64,000 bases of DNA from NCBI RefSeq assembly GCF_025264645.1, contig NZ_CP073696.1, positions 1,612,001-1,676,000 of the forward strand, read 5' to 3'. Origin of the DNA: Edaphobacter lichenicola. Lineage in GTDB: Bacteria; Acidobacteriota; Terriglobia; Terriglobales; Acidobacteriaceae. Below are positions 1-8,709 of the stretch, piece by piece; position 1 is the first letter of the stretch; each line of letters starts with the position of its first letter. The notes below the pieces were generated by a model. That model was given only the letters and a program-made list of their open reading frames with translations. It was not told the DNA's origin and made no database searches. Both the position numbers and the translations under genes were made by a program.

Positions 1-981
1 ACTAAAGAAGTCTTTGCACGCAGGCAGAGCGCGGTAGTACGCAAACCCTGCCTCCAGGCGTCCGGGGCGAGATTGGTCAGCGATGTAACGGTCGATGTCA
101 ACTTGAGGGAAAGCCTCTTTTTGAAAGACGAAGTCTCCAAAGGCGAACGCATTGAAAAACTCCTTTTCCTTGCCGGCAATCAGCAACTCCGCAAAGGGCG
201 ATGCCAGAAAGCCAAAGTGCCAGAAACTTGCAAACAGGTCTTCCAGGCCGAACCCGATCAAAGGTGACTCCATGACCACGAGCGCCGACACTTCATCCCG
301 GTGCTTTGCAGCATAAGCGCTCACCACCTGAACCCCAAAGTCTTGTCCTACGAGACGGACTTTCGTAAAGCCGAGTGCCTTCACGAGTTCGTAGACATCA
401 TCCGCCACATCTTCTATTGAGAACGCCTCAGCCACTGAAGACTGCCCGGTCCCTCTGGTATCGGGTGCGATCACGGTAAACCTTTTGGCGAGCTCTGGCA
501 TGACCTTGCGCCAGGTCAACGAGGACTCAGGATATCCATGCACGAGCACCAGTGCGGGGCCCGCACCGGCCCTCAGATAGTGGATTTTCTGCCCGTGGAC
601 CTCAGCCACATTCTCTTCGACACCGGGCGGCAAATCGCCCCCCAAAGAACGCCCCTCTTTTGAGGTGCGGTGGGCGTTGGTCGTTGGAACCCGAAAGACC
701 TCTGTGAACAGACCTGGCTCGGGGACACCGAACTCCGCAAGATACCCACGCGATTTTTGCGCTTCCGGATCATTGGTTACGGCTGCCTCAAACGCTTCTT
801 TTGACTGCCAACCGGTCTCCACGAGAATGCGGCCATCTTCAACGCACTCCAGCACAGTCATGGCGACAAAACCTGCCTTGGACGCGAGCGCAGGCGCTTC
901 CTTCTTCATTTGGTCAAGCAATGAGGCGCGCTTTGCAGCAGTTTCGGTCCGCCATACGTTGTAAAAGGTAATATCGCTCAT
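1..981 (-). CDS. ABM-domain / alpha-beta hydrolase fusion (3' end beyond window)
   Basis: The reading frame is open from the ATG at 979-981 to base 1, at least 327 codons, and its 3' end lies outside the window. Residues about 1-75 look like an antibiotic-biosynthesis-monooxygenase (ABM) dimeric barrel. From about residue 105 there is an alpha/beta hydrolase of the epoxide hydrolase/haloalkane dehalogenase type: an oxyanion HGYPES motif and a nucleophile elbow GQDFG with Asp rather than Ser. The start is preceded by AGGAG and overlaps the TetR stop as ATGA, so the two genes are probably translationally coupled. The substrate cannot be read from the sequence. The fusion of a putative small-molecule-oxidising or binding domain to an Asp-nucleophile hydrolase suggests xenobiotic or quinone chemistry; that is inference. 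Confidence 0.85.
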   Translation of the reverse strand, partial: MSDITFYNVWRTETAAKRASLLDQMKKEAPALASKAGFVAMTVLECVEDGRILVETGWQSKEAFEAAVTNDPEAQKSRGYLAEFGVPEPGLFTEVFRVPTTNAHRTSKEGRSLGGDLPPGVEENVAEVHGQKIHYLRAGAGPALVLVHGYPESSLTWRKVMPELAKRFTVIAPDTRGTGQSSVAEAFSIEDVADDVYELVKALGFTKVRLVGQDFGVQVVSAYAAKHRDEVSALVVMESPLIGFGLEDLFASFWHFGFLASPFAELLIAGKEKEFFNAFAFGDFVFQKEAFPQVDIDRYIADQSRPGRLEAGFAYYRALPACKDFFS

Positions 982-1589
982 AGTCCATCTCCTTTGTGGG
1001 TGCGGTTTGTATCGACAAGCGTCTGCGCCGTGCGGACGAGCAGAGATGCCGCCTCTCCCGGTTTGAAAATCTGAGAGCTCACAAACGCGCCATTGATGAG
1101 CAGCGCCATTTGGCCGGCCAATTCATCAGGGCGGGCCATGTTCATCTGCTCAGCGAGGCCTTGCAGTCGCTTTCGCATCTCGCGCTTGTGCGCAGCGGCC
1201 ACCTTGCGCGCTGGATGGCCTGTTTCAGGGAATTCAGCAGCTACGTTAATCTGCGGACAGCCGCGATAATTGGAGCGCCCGACACGTTCCCCAATCCACG
1301 CAAGTTGACCATACAGCTCAGCCGCCGGCTCGGCTGCATATTGTCGCGCGACGCGGTCCCAGGTGGCCCAGAAGTCTTCGTCCTCTTGCTTTAAAAATGC
1401 AGCAACCAGATCGTCTTTCGTTTTGAAGAATCGGTATAGGCTCGTTTTCGCTACATCGGCTTTCTCAACTATTAGGTCGACCCCCACCGCCCGCACCCCG
1501 CGCTGGTAGAAGAGCGCACATGCCGTAGCGAGGATTCGTTCCTTCACCGCTTGGGCTGGCGCTTCTACTTTTTTCGTCATCCTTGACAC
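978..1589 (-). CDS. TetR/AcrR family transcriptional regulator
   Basis: 203 residues. The N-terminal helix-turn-helix (about residues 15-65) has the family pattern: ILATACALFYQRGVRAVGVD, then a KTSLYRFFKTKDDL recognition region. The C-terminal ligand/dimer domain resembles TetR_C. The gene overlaps the downstream hydrolase start by ATGA and is divergent from the saccharopine dehydrogenase-like gene at 1675. Two operator-like sites lie in the 85-bp intergenic region (1621-1662), so it probably represses itself and the divergent gene. The inducer is unknown; repressors of this kind usually respond to electrophiles or small hydrophobic molecules, which is family knowledge and not shown here. Confidence 0.9.
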   Translation of the reverse strand: MSRMTKKVEAPAQAVKERILATACALFYQRGVRAVGVDLIVEKADVAKTSLYRFFKTKDDLVAAFLKQEDEDFWATWDRVARQYAAEPAAELYGQLAWIGERVGRSNYRGCPQINVAAEFPETGHPARKVAAAHKREMRKRLQGLAEQMNMARPDELAGQMALLINGAFVSSQIFKPGEAASLLVRTAQTLVDTNRTHKGDGL

Positions 1590-1620
1590 TCGTCCTCCGG
1601 GTAGTTCCTAAGTCGACAGC

Positions 1621-1662
1621 ATACAGACCTGTACGTTAAAAATACAACAGACAGGTCTGTAT
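1621..1662. promoter_or_regulatory. Double TetR operator, 12-bp inverted repeat
   Basis: ATACAGACCTGT (1621-1632) and its exact reverse complement (1651-1662) flank an AT-rich spacer. Each arm contains a near-palindrome of its own (CAGAC-2-GTCTG in the right copy, 1648-1659), so there may be two operators in opposite orientation. They sit between the divergent starts of the TetR gene and the gene at 1675. Confidence 0.75.
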
Positions 1663-1674
1663 TATAGGGGAAAG

Positions 1675-2736
1675 ATGCTGCGACCAAATCAGAGCTCCGT
1701 TCCACAGCGTGTTGCCATTTTCGGAGCTTCCGGCCACACAGGCCGCTTCGCGGTTGCGGAACTCCTTCATCGCGGAATTACGCCCATCGCCGTTGGACGC
1801 AATCTCGCTGCACTCGCAGACGCTGGTTTCCCGCGGAACGAGGTCATCCTGCGTCAGGCGTCTGTCGACGATGCGCCTTCCCTAGACCGCGCATTCGAGG
1901 GCGCCAGCGCTGTCATCAACTGCGCCGGACCGTTTCTCGAGACCGCCGACGCGGTGGCCGCGGCCGCCCTGCGATGCGGCATTCACTATCTGGACGTCTC
2001 GGCCGAGCAGTCGAGCACACTCGAGACCCTTGAAAATTTTGACAGCGCTGCACGCACTGCGGGGGTTGCAGTGGTTCCTTCTATGAGCTTCTATGGCGGG
2101 TTCGCCGATCTGCTGGCCACTGCCGCCATGGGCGACTGGGAATACGCTGACACGATCGACGTGATGATCGGTCTCGATAGCTGGCATCCCACGCGTGGCA
2201 CTCGCATCACTGGCGCGAAGAACACGGCAGAACGCCTCGCCGTCGCTGACGGAAAACTCGTCGCTGTGTCCTCGCCGCGGTCGGAAAAGGATTGGCTGTT
2301 CGAAGACCCGTTCGGCCATCAGGCCATGGTGGAGGTGCCGTTCTCGGAGATTGTCTTGATCTCTCGACATTTAAAGGTGACCGAGCTTCATACCTGGCTC
2401 AATCGCCTTGCTCTTGACGACATCCACAACGCTGCAACGCCAGCTCCCAAAGCGGCAGATTATCTCGGCCGCTCGCTGCAACAGTTCGTCGTAGAGGTTG
2501 TCTCAGCTCGCGACGGCGACACGCGCAGCATTCGTGCCCGTGGCCGAGACATCTACGCGTTTTCTGCCACGCTGATTTGCGAGGCGGCAGAGCGTTTGCT
2601 GGACGGCAGATTTACGACCGCAGGGGCATTGTCTCCAGGAGAGGCGTTCGATTCGAGCGAGCTTCTGTCGGCACTAACCCCGAACCACATCACATTGCAA
2701 ATGGCATCGACGGCACAGCCTCTTGATCAGTTCTGA
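1675..2736 (+). CDS. Saccharopine dehydrogenase-like NAD(P)-binding protein
   Basis: 353 residues. A Rossmann dinucleotide-binding loop GASGHTG (residues about 17-23) is followed by the helix and acidic/basic strand typical of the saccharopine dehydrogenase-like family (COG3268 type), which includes trans-acting enoyl reductases. A conserved NCAGPF stretch follows near residue 82. No membrane segment is seen. It is divergent from the TetR gene across the double operator, so it is likely an inducible oxidoreductase in the same response as the ABM/hydrolase fusion. The actual substrate is unknown; the saccharopine label reflects fold, not lysine metabolism. Confidence 0.8.
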   Translation: MLRPNQSSVPQRVAIFGASGHTGRFAVAELLHRGITPIAVGRNLAALADAGFPRNEVILRQASVDDAPSLDRAFEGASAVINCAGPFLETADAVAAAALRCGIHYLDVSAEQSSTLETLENFDSAARTAGVAVVPSMSFYGGFADLLATAAMGDWEYADTIDVMIGLDSWHPTRGTRITGAKNTAERLAVADGKLVAVSSPRSEKDWLFEDPFGHQAMVEVPFSEIVLISRHLKVTELHTWLNRLALDDIHNAATPAPKAADYLGRSLQQFVVEVVSARDGDTRSIRARGRDIYAFSATLICEAAERLLDGRFTTAGALSPGEAFDSSELLSALTPNHITLQMASTAQPLDQF

Positions 2737-2799
2737 TAACGCCGTTCTTGTCAGCTGACGATTGCTGACGAGATGCCGACTTGTGAGTACTCATCCGGT

Positions 2800-2830
2800 T
2801 CGGCGAGTGAATCGCCGATTTGGCGCTCAT
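2800..2830 (-). repeat. Dispersed repeat, module 1 (minus-strand copy)
   Basis: Read on the minus strand this gives TGAGCGCC-AAATCGGCGAT-TCACTCG, matching the imperfect palindrome seen at 8620 and 32445 (TGAGTGAT-AAATCGCC-TCACTCA). It lies between the 3' ends of the genes at 1675 and 2844. Confidence 0.55.
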
Positions 2831-2843
2831 TGCGCAGCAAGGC

Positions 2844-3749
2844 TCAATCAAGGTGACGAGAACCCTGCTGCATGCCAGCCTCTCCCAAAGAGCAAACTAA
2901 CGCCGCAACACGATCTTTGCCAAACTGCCGCTGCCAACTTGTCTCTACTGTGTGGATTCGCGTGTCATACAACCGATGTACTTCGAGGCCGCGCGTAGTA
3001 AGACGAGCAATCTCCCTGCCGCTGGGGCCACTGGTATGCACGAAGCCATGACGAATGAGCGCAGATACGCCGGGTGAACGGCCAAGGTCCCGCAGTGGCC
3101 GTCCCTCAGCGGGCATTTGACGGATGACGCTTGCGCTGAGCGAGAACGCGACCGGCGATAGTTCCTCGTATTGCATGGCAAAGGCGACCAGGGCTTGTGA
3201 AACGAGGGCCGAGAGCGGAAGATTCGAAACGGTATCGGTGCCGCTGCGGTAAACCGGTTTCCAATCCACGCCATTCCCGCCGGTGATGCTCGCATCCGCC
3301 AGACCATAACTCGCCGGGTAGTGGGGATGTTCCAGGGGGAAAGTCGCCACCAGAGCTTCGAGCGAGGTGCGCAACTGGTTGGATACATCCAGGCCGACTC
3401 TGTTTTGCCACATATCCTCAGCGGACTGTTGGACACTTTTCCATCGAACCGCCGCTTCGGAACCGTGGGACGCGAGGCAGACGAGTCCCCCGCTTCGATC
3501 GGTTTTCCGTTCCTCTACCCAGCCGCGCCGAACTACGGTAGACATCCTGGTCCGTACAGCGCGCTTCGAAAGACGGAGAACCACCGGCAATTCTCGATCG
3601 GTCCTCGCCGGATCGATGGCGCGCAGTAGGTTTGCCCAAAGATCCAATGAGGGAACACCTGGGCTTCCAGCACCTTGCTCAATATAATTACGCTCCAGTC
3701 CACGGAGGACGCCGTTGAGCGAAGATGGCAGCGGCGAAGAGTCAGTCAC
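2844..3749 (-). CDS. MarR-like winged-helix regulator, possible tandem domains
   Basis: About 301 residues from a GTG at 3747-3749; a longer TTG start at 3797 would place the first 16 codons in IS-derived sequence, so GTG is preferred, though no strong ribosome binding site is visible for either. The middle has a winged-helix pattern (LRLSKRAVRTRMSTVVRRGWVEE followed by a wing and ASHGSEA). A second similar region near the C-terminus (LGRSPGVSALIRHGFVHTS, LTTRGLEVHRLYD) suggests a duplicated MarR fold in one chain. The ligand and target are unknown. An IS110 remnant abuts its 5' end, so its original promoter may have been replaced. Confidence 0.6.
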   Translation of the reverse strand: MTDSSPLPSSLNGVLRGLERNYIEQGAGSPGVPSLDLWANLLRAIDPARTDRELPVVLRLSKRAVRTRMSTVVRRGWVEERKTDRSGGLVCLASHGSEAAVRWKSVQQSAEDMWQNRVGLDVSNQLRTSLEALVATFPLEHPHYPASYGLADASITGGNGVDWKPVYRSGTDTVSNLPLSALVSQALVAFAMQYEELSPVAFSLSASVIRQMPAEGRPLRDLGRSPGVSALIRHGFVHTSGPSGREIARLTTRGLEVHRLYDTRIHTVETSWQRQFGKDRVAALVCSLGEAGMQQGSRHLD

Positions 3750-3797
3750 GCGTCGATTGTAAGAGCCAACAGTTGCGGGAGGCAAAAGCCGGACCAA

Positions 3798-3993
3798 GCT
3801 TCTTGATCAACTTGCGAATAGACTCCGCGCGGTTCGGAATCGTTCCAAGACTCCGCACTTCACCTTCTGGCTCCGCGACCGCCACGGCGATCGTCTCAGC
3901 ATGGACATCCAAACCTAGAAATCGTACCTTCTCCTTCATGACCGGCTCCCTTCCGCTTGTGGCTCTGAACTGTGCGTCCGTGAGGACGATCAC
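3798..3993 (-). pseudogene. IS110-family transposase remnant (N-terminal DEDD part)
   Basis: A short minus-strand frame starting at the ATG 3937-3939 (or about 3993) encodes the RuvC-like N-terminus of an IS110/IS116-type transposase: FLGLDVHAETIAVAVAEP, then SLGTIPNRAESIRKLIKKLGP. Homology stops at about 3798, where the 5' part of the MarR-like gene begins. The C-terminal domain with the catalytic Ser is absent. Bases 3994-4170 upstream look like IS left-end sequence but I could not fix the terminus. This is a decayed insertion. Confidence 0.8.
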
Positions 3994-4178
3994 AGCCTAA
4001 CCCACGGTCGGTGCATCGGCGCCGGTCACTCCATACTGACTGTTATCACGAGTCGACGATCCACCTTCCGGTGTGCCCGTTACTTGCTCAGAATCATCTA
4101 TGATTACGCGACAAGTCAGGCAGCTCTTCCTCAAGGCACCTCTATAAACGCGTGCCCATTGGCCCTGGAACCGCTTCA

Positions 4179-5159
4179 TCACCTAATTTTAAAGTCACTC
4201 ACAATCAGTCGCGTATCCACTGTCACATGCGGTGAAATTGCGTGATACGCCCATACATGCACCCACGCGTTCCCCGTCCGCCAGGTCAAAAAAGACTTCA
4301 TCAACCCAGCCGGAATGAACAATAAGTAGACGAACGTCAGCGACAGCGCAGCCGCCAAAATCGAGTCGTACCGCGTGCCTGACTCAAAAATATGCATTGT
4401 CGGATAACTCACCGCCCCCAGCAGATAAGCGGTCATCGGCGAAAACAGCTTGAAGTATCTCGGCATCAAGATCGAGTAGATAACAATCATGACCGGCAGA
4501 TCGGTCCCGAACAGATGGAGCCAAAAGGACAACAGCCCGCCGACAAGTTGTTGATGCCGCGTGAGCTGGAAGATATTCGGTCCCATCATGTCCATCCCCG
4601 CGCTGAAGGCAAGCACAACCACGATCACCAGCACGTCACTCTTCAAGTTCGCGGATTTCAAGTTGAGTTGCTGGTTTGAATATCCTCGCATCCGAAACAC
4701 AACATAGGGAATGAGTGCCAGCAGGATCCCGTTGTAGGCCCCCCATGTATACACCTCAGTTGGTGACTGCACCCGCGTCGCTCCGACCAGCGACCCATTC
4801 AGATGCATGGCAATCCCTTCGCCAAACAAGTGCTGCCCGATCAGACGGCCAGCTACCATCACGACCGCGACGTACGCCCACATGGCCAAGGTCTCGCGCC
4901 GCGCAATAGAACCTTCCGGAGCGCGCTGTGCCAGATCAGGCACGGGCCGCTTTCGTGTCAGCAGCGCAACCAAGCCGAACATCAGCACTACCAAAACGAG
5001 GTATCGCGACGATCCCACAACCAGGCCTCTATAGCTCGGCGTATGTCGAGAAATGAGGAGTCCTGCTCCGCACAGAAGCAGCCATAGGACGATCGCCACG
5101 TACAAAGCTCTCTGTCGGATCAACCATACGATTCCGCCGAAACGTTCGCTCATATCCAT
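4179..5159 (-). CDS. Multi-pass membrane protein, possibly CPBP-like
   Basis: 326 residues with about eight hydrophobic segments, beginning near residue 17 (LYVAIVLWLLLCGAGLLIS). The last part has HIFESGTRYDS and later WVHVWAYHAI-PH, which faintly recalls the His motifs of CPBP (CAAX protease/bacteriocin-processing) membrane enzymes, but the diagnostic EExxxR motif is not visible. I therefore call it an uncharacterised integral membrane protein. It stands alone, with a dispersed repeat copy directly upstream. Confidence 0.7.
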   Translation of the reverse strand: MDMSERFGGIVWLIRQRALYVAIVLWLLLCGAGLLISRHTPSYRGLVVGSSRYLVLVVLMFGLVALLTRKRPVPDLAQRAPEGSIARRETLAMWAYVAVVMVAGRLIGQHLFGEGIAMHLNGSLVGATRVQSPTEVYTWGAYNGILLALIPYVVFRMRGYSNQQLNLKSANLKSDVLVIVVVLAFSAGMDMMGPNIFQLTRHQQLVGGLLSFWLHLFGTDLPVMIVIYSILMPRYFKLFSPMTAYLLGAVSYPTMHIFESGTRYDSILAAALSLTFVYLLFIPAGLMKSFLTWRTGNAWVHVWAYHAISPHVTVDTRLIVSDFKIR

Positions 5160-5170
5160 ACTCTACGCTT

Positions 5171-5210
5171 GATGAGTGCCTCGGCCTGTTATCACCAATT
5201 GAGACGAACG
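5171..5210 (+). repeat. Dispersed repeat, module 2
   Basis: GATGAGTGC-CTCGGCCTG followed by TTATCACCAATTGAGACG. It matches copies at 32470, 42028 and 47735 over about 36 bp. It lies in the gap between the membrane protein and the CadC-like gene. Confidence 0.7.
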
Positions 5211-5298
5211 AGAGTCGAAGCTCGAGTTATCAATAGTGCGACTCTTCAGGCGCACCTTTATGCGATGAAGTACACCGGCCGATGCGGGATACTCTTCG

Positions 5299-7695
5299 CT
5301 ACTTCAATTTTCCGTACTCCGCTTTCGCCTGCTGCAAGATGGGAATATCAGTGTCCGCGTCCTTCCATAGCGTAAGAAAATTCTCATAGGCCGCTTTGGC
5401 CTTGGAGAGGTTGCCCTCTAACACATAAGCGCGGCCAAGGCCAAGATGGGCAAGCGCACCGATGGGTTGGTTCAGGACGAGGCCGCGATGGTCAAGGATT
5501 TTCTGGAACTCCGCGGCGGCTTCGCTACCCCGATGGGCAGCCAGATAGGCTTCGCCACGCACAAAGACTGGAAACATTGCGGTCCATTCCAAATCAGTAG
5601 CTCTCGTCTCCCCAAGCTCATAAGGTGCCGAGGCCGCAAGATTCGAGATGGCGCCGGGAGTATCTCCTTTGTTGAGCGCGAGCCTTCCGCGGACGGTCGG
5701 CAGATAGTTGAACTGCACAATCGTGTCTTCCGGAAAACTCTTGTCCAGATCGTCGGCCAGAGTCTTCGCGCGCGCGTCCTCCCTGGCGTAGGCAAACGCG
5801 AGCGCAGCAAAATACTGCAGATCCCGACCGGTTGAGAGCTGCATTGCCAAAGTAGCGCGTCGCCGCGCTTCGTCGGTGTTGCCAAACCAGGCTTCTCTCA
5901 GCCCGGAGATGCCGGAGTAGACCGCAGGCGCATCTTTCTCTCCAGCGCGTTGGGCGCTATCCATCGCGCGACGGCTGAACTCGCGAGCTTCTCTGAGGTG
6001 CCCTGCGTAGGCGGCAGTATCGCCTTCCATACTCAAAATCTTGTGTTCCCACTTCGGTAGAGACTCCGCCCTTATAACGTGTTGGGCCATCGCCGCCGTA
6101 TCGTTCTGCACGAATGCCAAAAAATACATAGCGGCGTCAATTTCGGAGGTATGTAATTTGCGTTCAAGAGCCTGCGCGTAGATCGCCTTCGCCTCATCGA
6201 AGCGATTCAGAGCGGTGTACGCACGAATGCGGAAAGCATAGGCGAGGGCAAAGTCAGGGCGCAGACGAACTCCCTCTGTGGATTCTTCGGCCGCTCTTTC
6301 ATACTGTCCAACGACCGGCAAAACCGCCGCCGACAGGTAGATGTGCGGCATCTCTGAGCGCGGATAGTCTTGAATCCAGAGATCGCAGGCTTCAATGGCC
6401 TTTGGGATGTTGCCGGTGACTCCTTTATGGTAAGTGGCGGTAATCCAATACTTCTCCGCCTCACTGGACCGGTCGCGCAGTTCATAGGCCTTGGTGCGGT
6501 AGTCGACAGAGAGACCGGGTTGAAGGTTATCCGTTGCCTGGACGCCCAGGTAGGCGTAAGCGACCGCAAAGTTCGGGTCGAGTTCGACGGCACGTTTGAA
6601 AAACGGCGTTGCCGCATCCGGCTCTTTTGTCCTGAGAATGCGCATGCCGGAGCTATAAGCCTTCAGAGCCTGAAGCGAGGGTGTCGTCGCCTCCTCCAAA
6701 GGGATATCAAACTTCCGGATCGTGCTGAGAGACTCGCCCAGCTTGTTCCGCATCTCGACGGAGACCTTTCCAAGTGCATTGAGCACATGGTTCTCGTCGC
6801 TCGCCTGTGCCTCCGTGCTCGCCAGCGTCTCTCCGCTTTTGCAGTTGACCGCTTTGAGCGTGATCAGATACTGCGTGCCAATCTTGCCGATCAAACCCTC
6901 GAGCACCGCGGCGCTCGCCGTCCGTTGGCATACCTCCCGCGCAGTCGCCTGTATCAGCTTTGCATCAGCGGATTGGCCCATCTGGCCGAGGGTCTGCTGG
7001 ATCTTCTCGTCAGGGATAATGCTAAGGAAGGGTGACTGCTCCAATTGCACGGAGAGCCCCTGCCGCAGCGTGCCGTCAAAGACCGGGTCGCCGGTGGCGT
7101 TGGCAAAGTCCGCAAGTACGATCGTGTCCTTGTCCGTTAGCGCGTGTACCGTGTGAGGGAAAAACATCCTGCGGCCAGCAGCCAGTCCAATTCCAATCAT
7201 CAGGATCGCGGCAACAGCGGCCACCCACCATCGAGCGGCTTTCGTGCCCGTCTTCAAACCCTCCACACTGTCGCGCCTTGTACCCTCGCTCCGTTTCGCT
7301 GCTTCTGGTTCTGCGACTTCAGAAGTTGCCTCTACCCTGCGTACTTCAGAGATGAGAAACCGATAGCCTCGCTTTGGAATCGTCTCGATGTATCGGGGAT
7401 CGTCCGCGTTATCGTCCAACGCCTCCCTCAGCTTGCGAACCGCCACCCGAAGACTGCCGTCGAAATCGACAAACGTATCTCCAGACCAGAGACGGTCTCG
7501 AAGCTCCTCGCGGCTGACGACTTGCCCGGGAGTTTCAAGAAGCACGAGGAGGAGCCGGCAGGGTTGCTCCTGCAACCTTATCGGTCTCCCGTTCTTGAGA
7601 AGTTCACCCGAGGCGGCGTTTACCTCAAACGGGCCAAATCGATAGACGGTTCCTGGATGGGTTTGCACACCTGGGCACCCCAAGCCGTAGAGCAT
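5299..7695 (-). CDS. CadC/OmpR-type winged-helix regulator with membrane segment and TPR repeats
   Basis: 798 residues. Residues about 17-115 form an OmpR/PhoB-type winged helix (YRFGPFEVN..GELLKNG, REELRDRLWSGDTFVDFDGSL, YIETIPKRGYRFL). A single transmembrane helix follows near residues 157-176. The periplasmic part holds a FlgO/TolB-like sensor segment (TIVLADFANATGDPVFDGTL) and then tetratricopeptide repeats to the C-terminus. This ToxR/CadC architecture, with cytoplasmic DNA binding and an extracytoplasmic sensor, is common in Acidobacteria. No operator or dedicated target gene is evident; the nearest divergent gene is the secreted protein at 7899, which could be a target. Confidence 0.9.
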   Translation of the reverse strand: MLYGLGCPGVQTHPGTVYRFGPFEVNAASGELLKNGRPIRLQEQPCRLLLVLLETPGQVVSREELRDRLWSGDTFVDFDGSLRVAVRKLREALDDNADDPRYIETIPKRGYRFLISEVRRVEATSEVAEPEAAKRSEGTRRDSVEGLKTGTKAARWWVAAVAAILMIGIGLAAGRRMFFPHTVHALTDKDTIVLADFANATGDPVFDGTLRQGLSVQLEQSPFLSIIPDEKIQQTLGQMGQSADAKLIQATAREVCQRTASAAVLEGLIGKIGTQYLITLKAVNCKSGETLASTEAQASDENHVLNALGKVSVEMRNKLGESLSTIRKFDIPLEEATTPSLQALKAYSSGMRILRTKEPDAATPFFKRAVELDPNFAVAYAYLGVQATDNLQPGLSVDYRTKAYELRDRSSEAEKYWITATYHKGVTGNIPKAIEACDLWIQDYPRSEMPHIYLSAAVLPVVGQYERAAEESTEGVRLRPDFALAYAFRIRAYTALNRFDEAKAIYAQALERKLHTSEIDAAMYFLAFVQNDTAAMAQHVIRAESLPKWEHKILSMEGDTAAYAGHLREAREFSRRAMDSAQRAGEKDAPAVYSGISGLREAWFGNTDEARRRATLAMQLSTGRDLQYFAALAFAYAREDARAKTLADDLDKSFPEDTIVQFNYLPTVRGRLALNKGDTPGAISNLAASAPYELGETRATDLEWTAMFPVFVRGEAYLAAHRGSEAAAEFQKILDHRGLVLNQPIGALAHLGLGRAYVLEGNLSKAKAAYENFLTLWKDADTDIPILQQAKAEYGKLK

Positions 7696-7898
7696 CGATG
7701 AGGAGTCGAGTCTAACACCACGCTAGCCGTGGTTCACAGGGCTTTCCTACTCGCCTGAGAAACATGAAGTTAGCAGTTAACAAAGACTTCATCAAGAGTT
7801 CTTTTGACCCTGAGGTCCGCTTGCGTTTTGATGTGCCTGCTGAACCCGGTTGGCCGCCCTTTTGGTTCCGCCGGTTATCTCACTCGAGGTATTACAAA

Positions 7899-8492
7899 AT
7901 GCTAAAGCAGAAGGCACAAATCAAATACGTAGCGACTATGGCACTCGTGCTCAGTCTAGGTGTCGCAACCGTCTACGCACAACGTTATCCCGTAAAGATG
8001 GCATATTCGGGAACCTCTGGCGCCAGCGCGATCAATCTGCAGCAGCCCGGCACGACTACTGGGGAAGAGAGTTTCGCCGGGAAAGGCGAACTGGGATCCT
8101 TTACATTTCTTCTGATAAGCGCCGAGACAACTTCTCCGCAGCAGCCGCCGCCTAGCACCTGCTCTGGCCCAACTAAGCTTTATTTCACAAGGGTGGCCGG
8201 CGCCGGCGTATTCCGCTTCCATGATGGCAGTCTCTTGAAGGTAAACCTCACGCAGGGAGCCGATTGCGTAGATCTCGCGGCCAACCATGGCATCTGTACT
8301 CTGACTCTTCAGATCACTGGTGGAACTGGCCGTTTCAAAGATGCGTCCGGCATCCTTACCTTAGCCGAAACGAACGTTCCGGTCTTGGCCGACGCTCTAA
8401 ACAACCCCGTCTTCTTTGCGAGTACGGGCGAGTTTACCGGAGCGGTCTCGGGAGTAGCCAGACAGCAGGACCCCCAAGAGGAGCGGCAATAA
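7899..8492 (+). CDS. Secreted hypothetical protein
   Basis: 197 residues from the ATG at 7899, which has CGAGGT just upstream; the longer frame from 7764 would put a signal peptide 45 residues inside and is rejected. Residues 1-25 are a signal peptide (KYVATMALVLSLGVATVYAQ). The mature part is rich in Gly, Thr and Ser with alternating beta-like stretches (GAGVFRFHDGSLLKVN, CTLTLQITGGTGRF-DASG), resembling small beta-barrel or allene-oxide-cyclase-like proteins of Acidobacteria. No catalytic motif is visible. It is divergent from the CadC-like regulator. Confidence 0.65.
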   Translation: MLKQKAQIKYVATMALVLSLGVATVYAQRYPVKMAYSGTSGASAINLQQPGTTTGEESFAGKGELGSFTFLLISAETTSPQQPPPSTCSGPTKLYFTRVAGAGVFRFHDGSLLKVNLTQGADCVDLAANHGICTLTLQITGGTGRFKDASGILTLAETNVPVLADALNNPVFFASTGEFTGAVSGVARQQDPQEERQ

Positions 8493-8619
8493 GAAGTCAT
8501 ATCCTTGGTCGTTGCGTTCGCTCTGGGCTTAGCGGCCAAGGAGAGACACTTAGTGCAACGGGGGTAAAAGGTCTCGCTAGGATGGTTGCAAGGGTAAGTT
8601 TTGAGTGTCGGGATCTCGG

Positions 8620-8645
8620 TGAGTGATAAATCGCCAATTCACTCA
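8620..8645 (+). repeat. Dispersed repeat, module 1
   Basis: TGAGTGA (8620-8626) and TCACTCA (8639-8645) flank TAAATCGCCAAT. The same palindromic element occurs at 32445-32470 and, in altered form, at 2800 and 47693. Confidence 0.65.
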
Positions 8646-8709
8646 TTGAAACCCAGCACGATAAGCGGTTCTTGGCGAACGCGCGCATGGCGGTTGGAGG
8701 CGTTGCGGT

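Noticed and set aside
996..1394. 132-codon plus-strand frame opposite TetR
   Set aside because: Shadow of the TetR gene; no domain, no ribosome binding site, and the opposite strand has clear homology.
2945..3436. 163-codon minus-strand frame inside the MarR-like gene
   Set aside because: Overlaps the MarR-like protein in another frame, Ser/Arg/Pro-rich composition typical of shadow frames in GC-rich DNA.
3997..4182. 61-codon minus-strand frame
   Set aside because: Lies in IS110 left-end sequence, without recognisable protein features.
7764..7898. Upstream extension of the secreted protein
   Set aside because: Would place the signal peptide internally; the ATG at 7899 has its own ribosome binding site.
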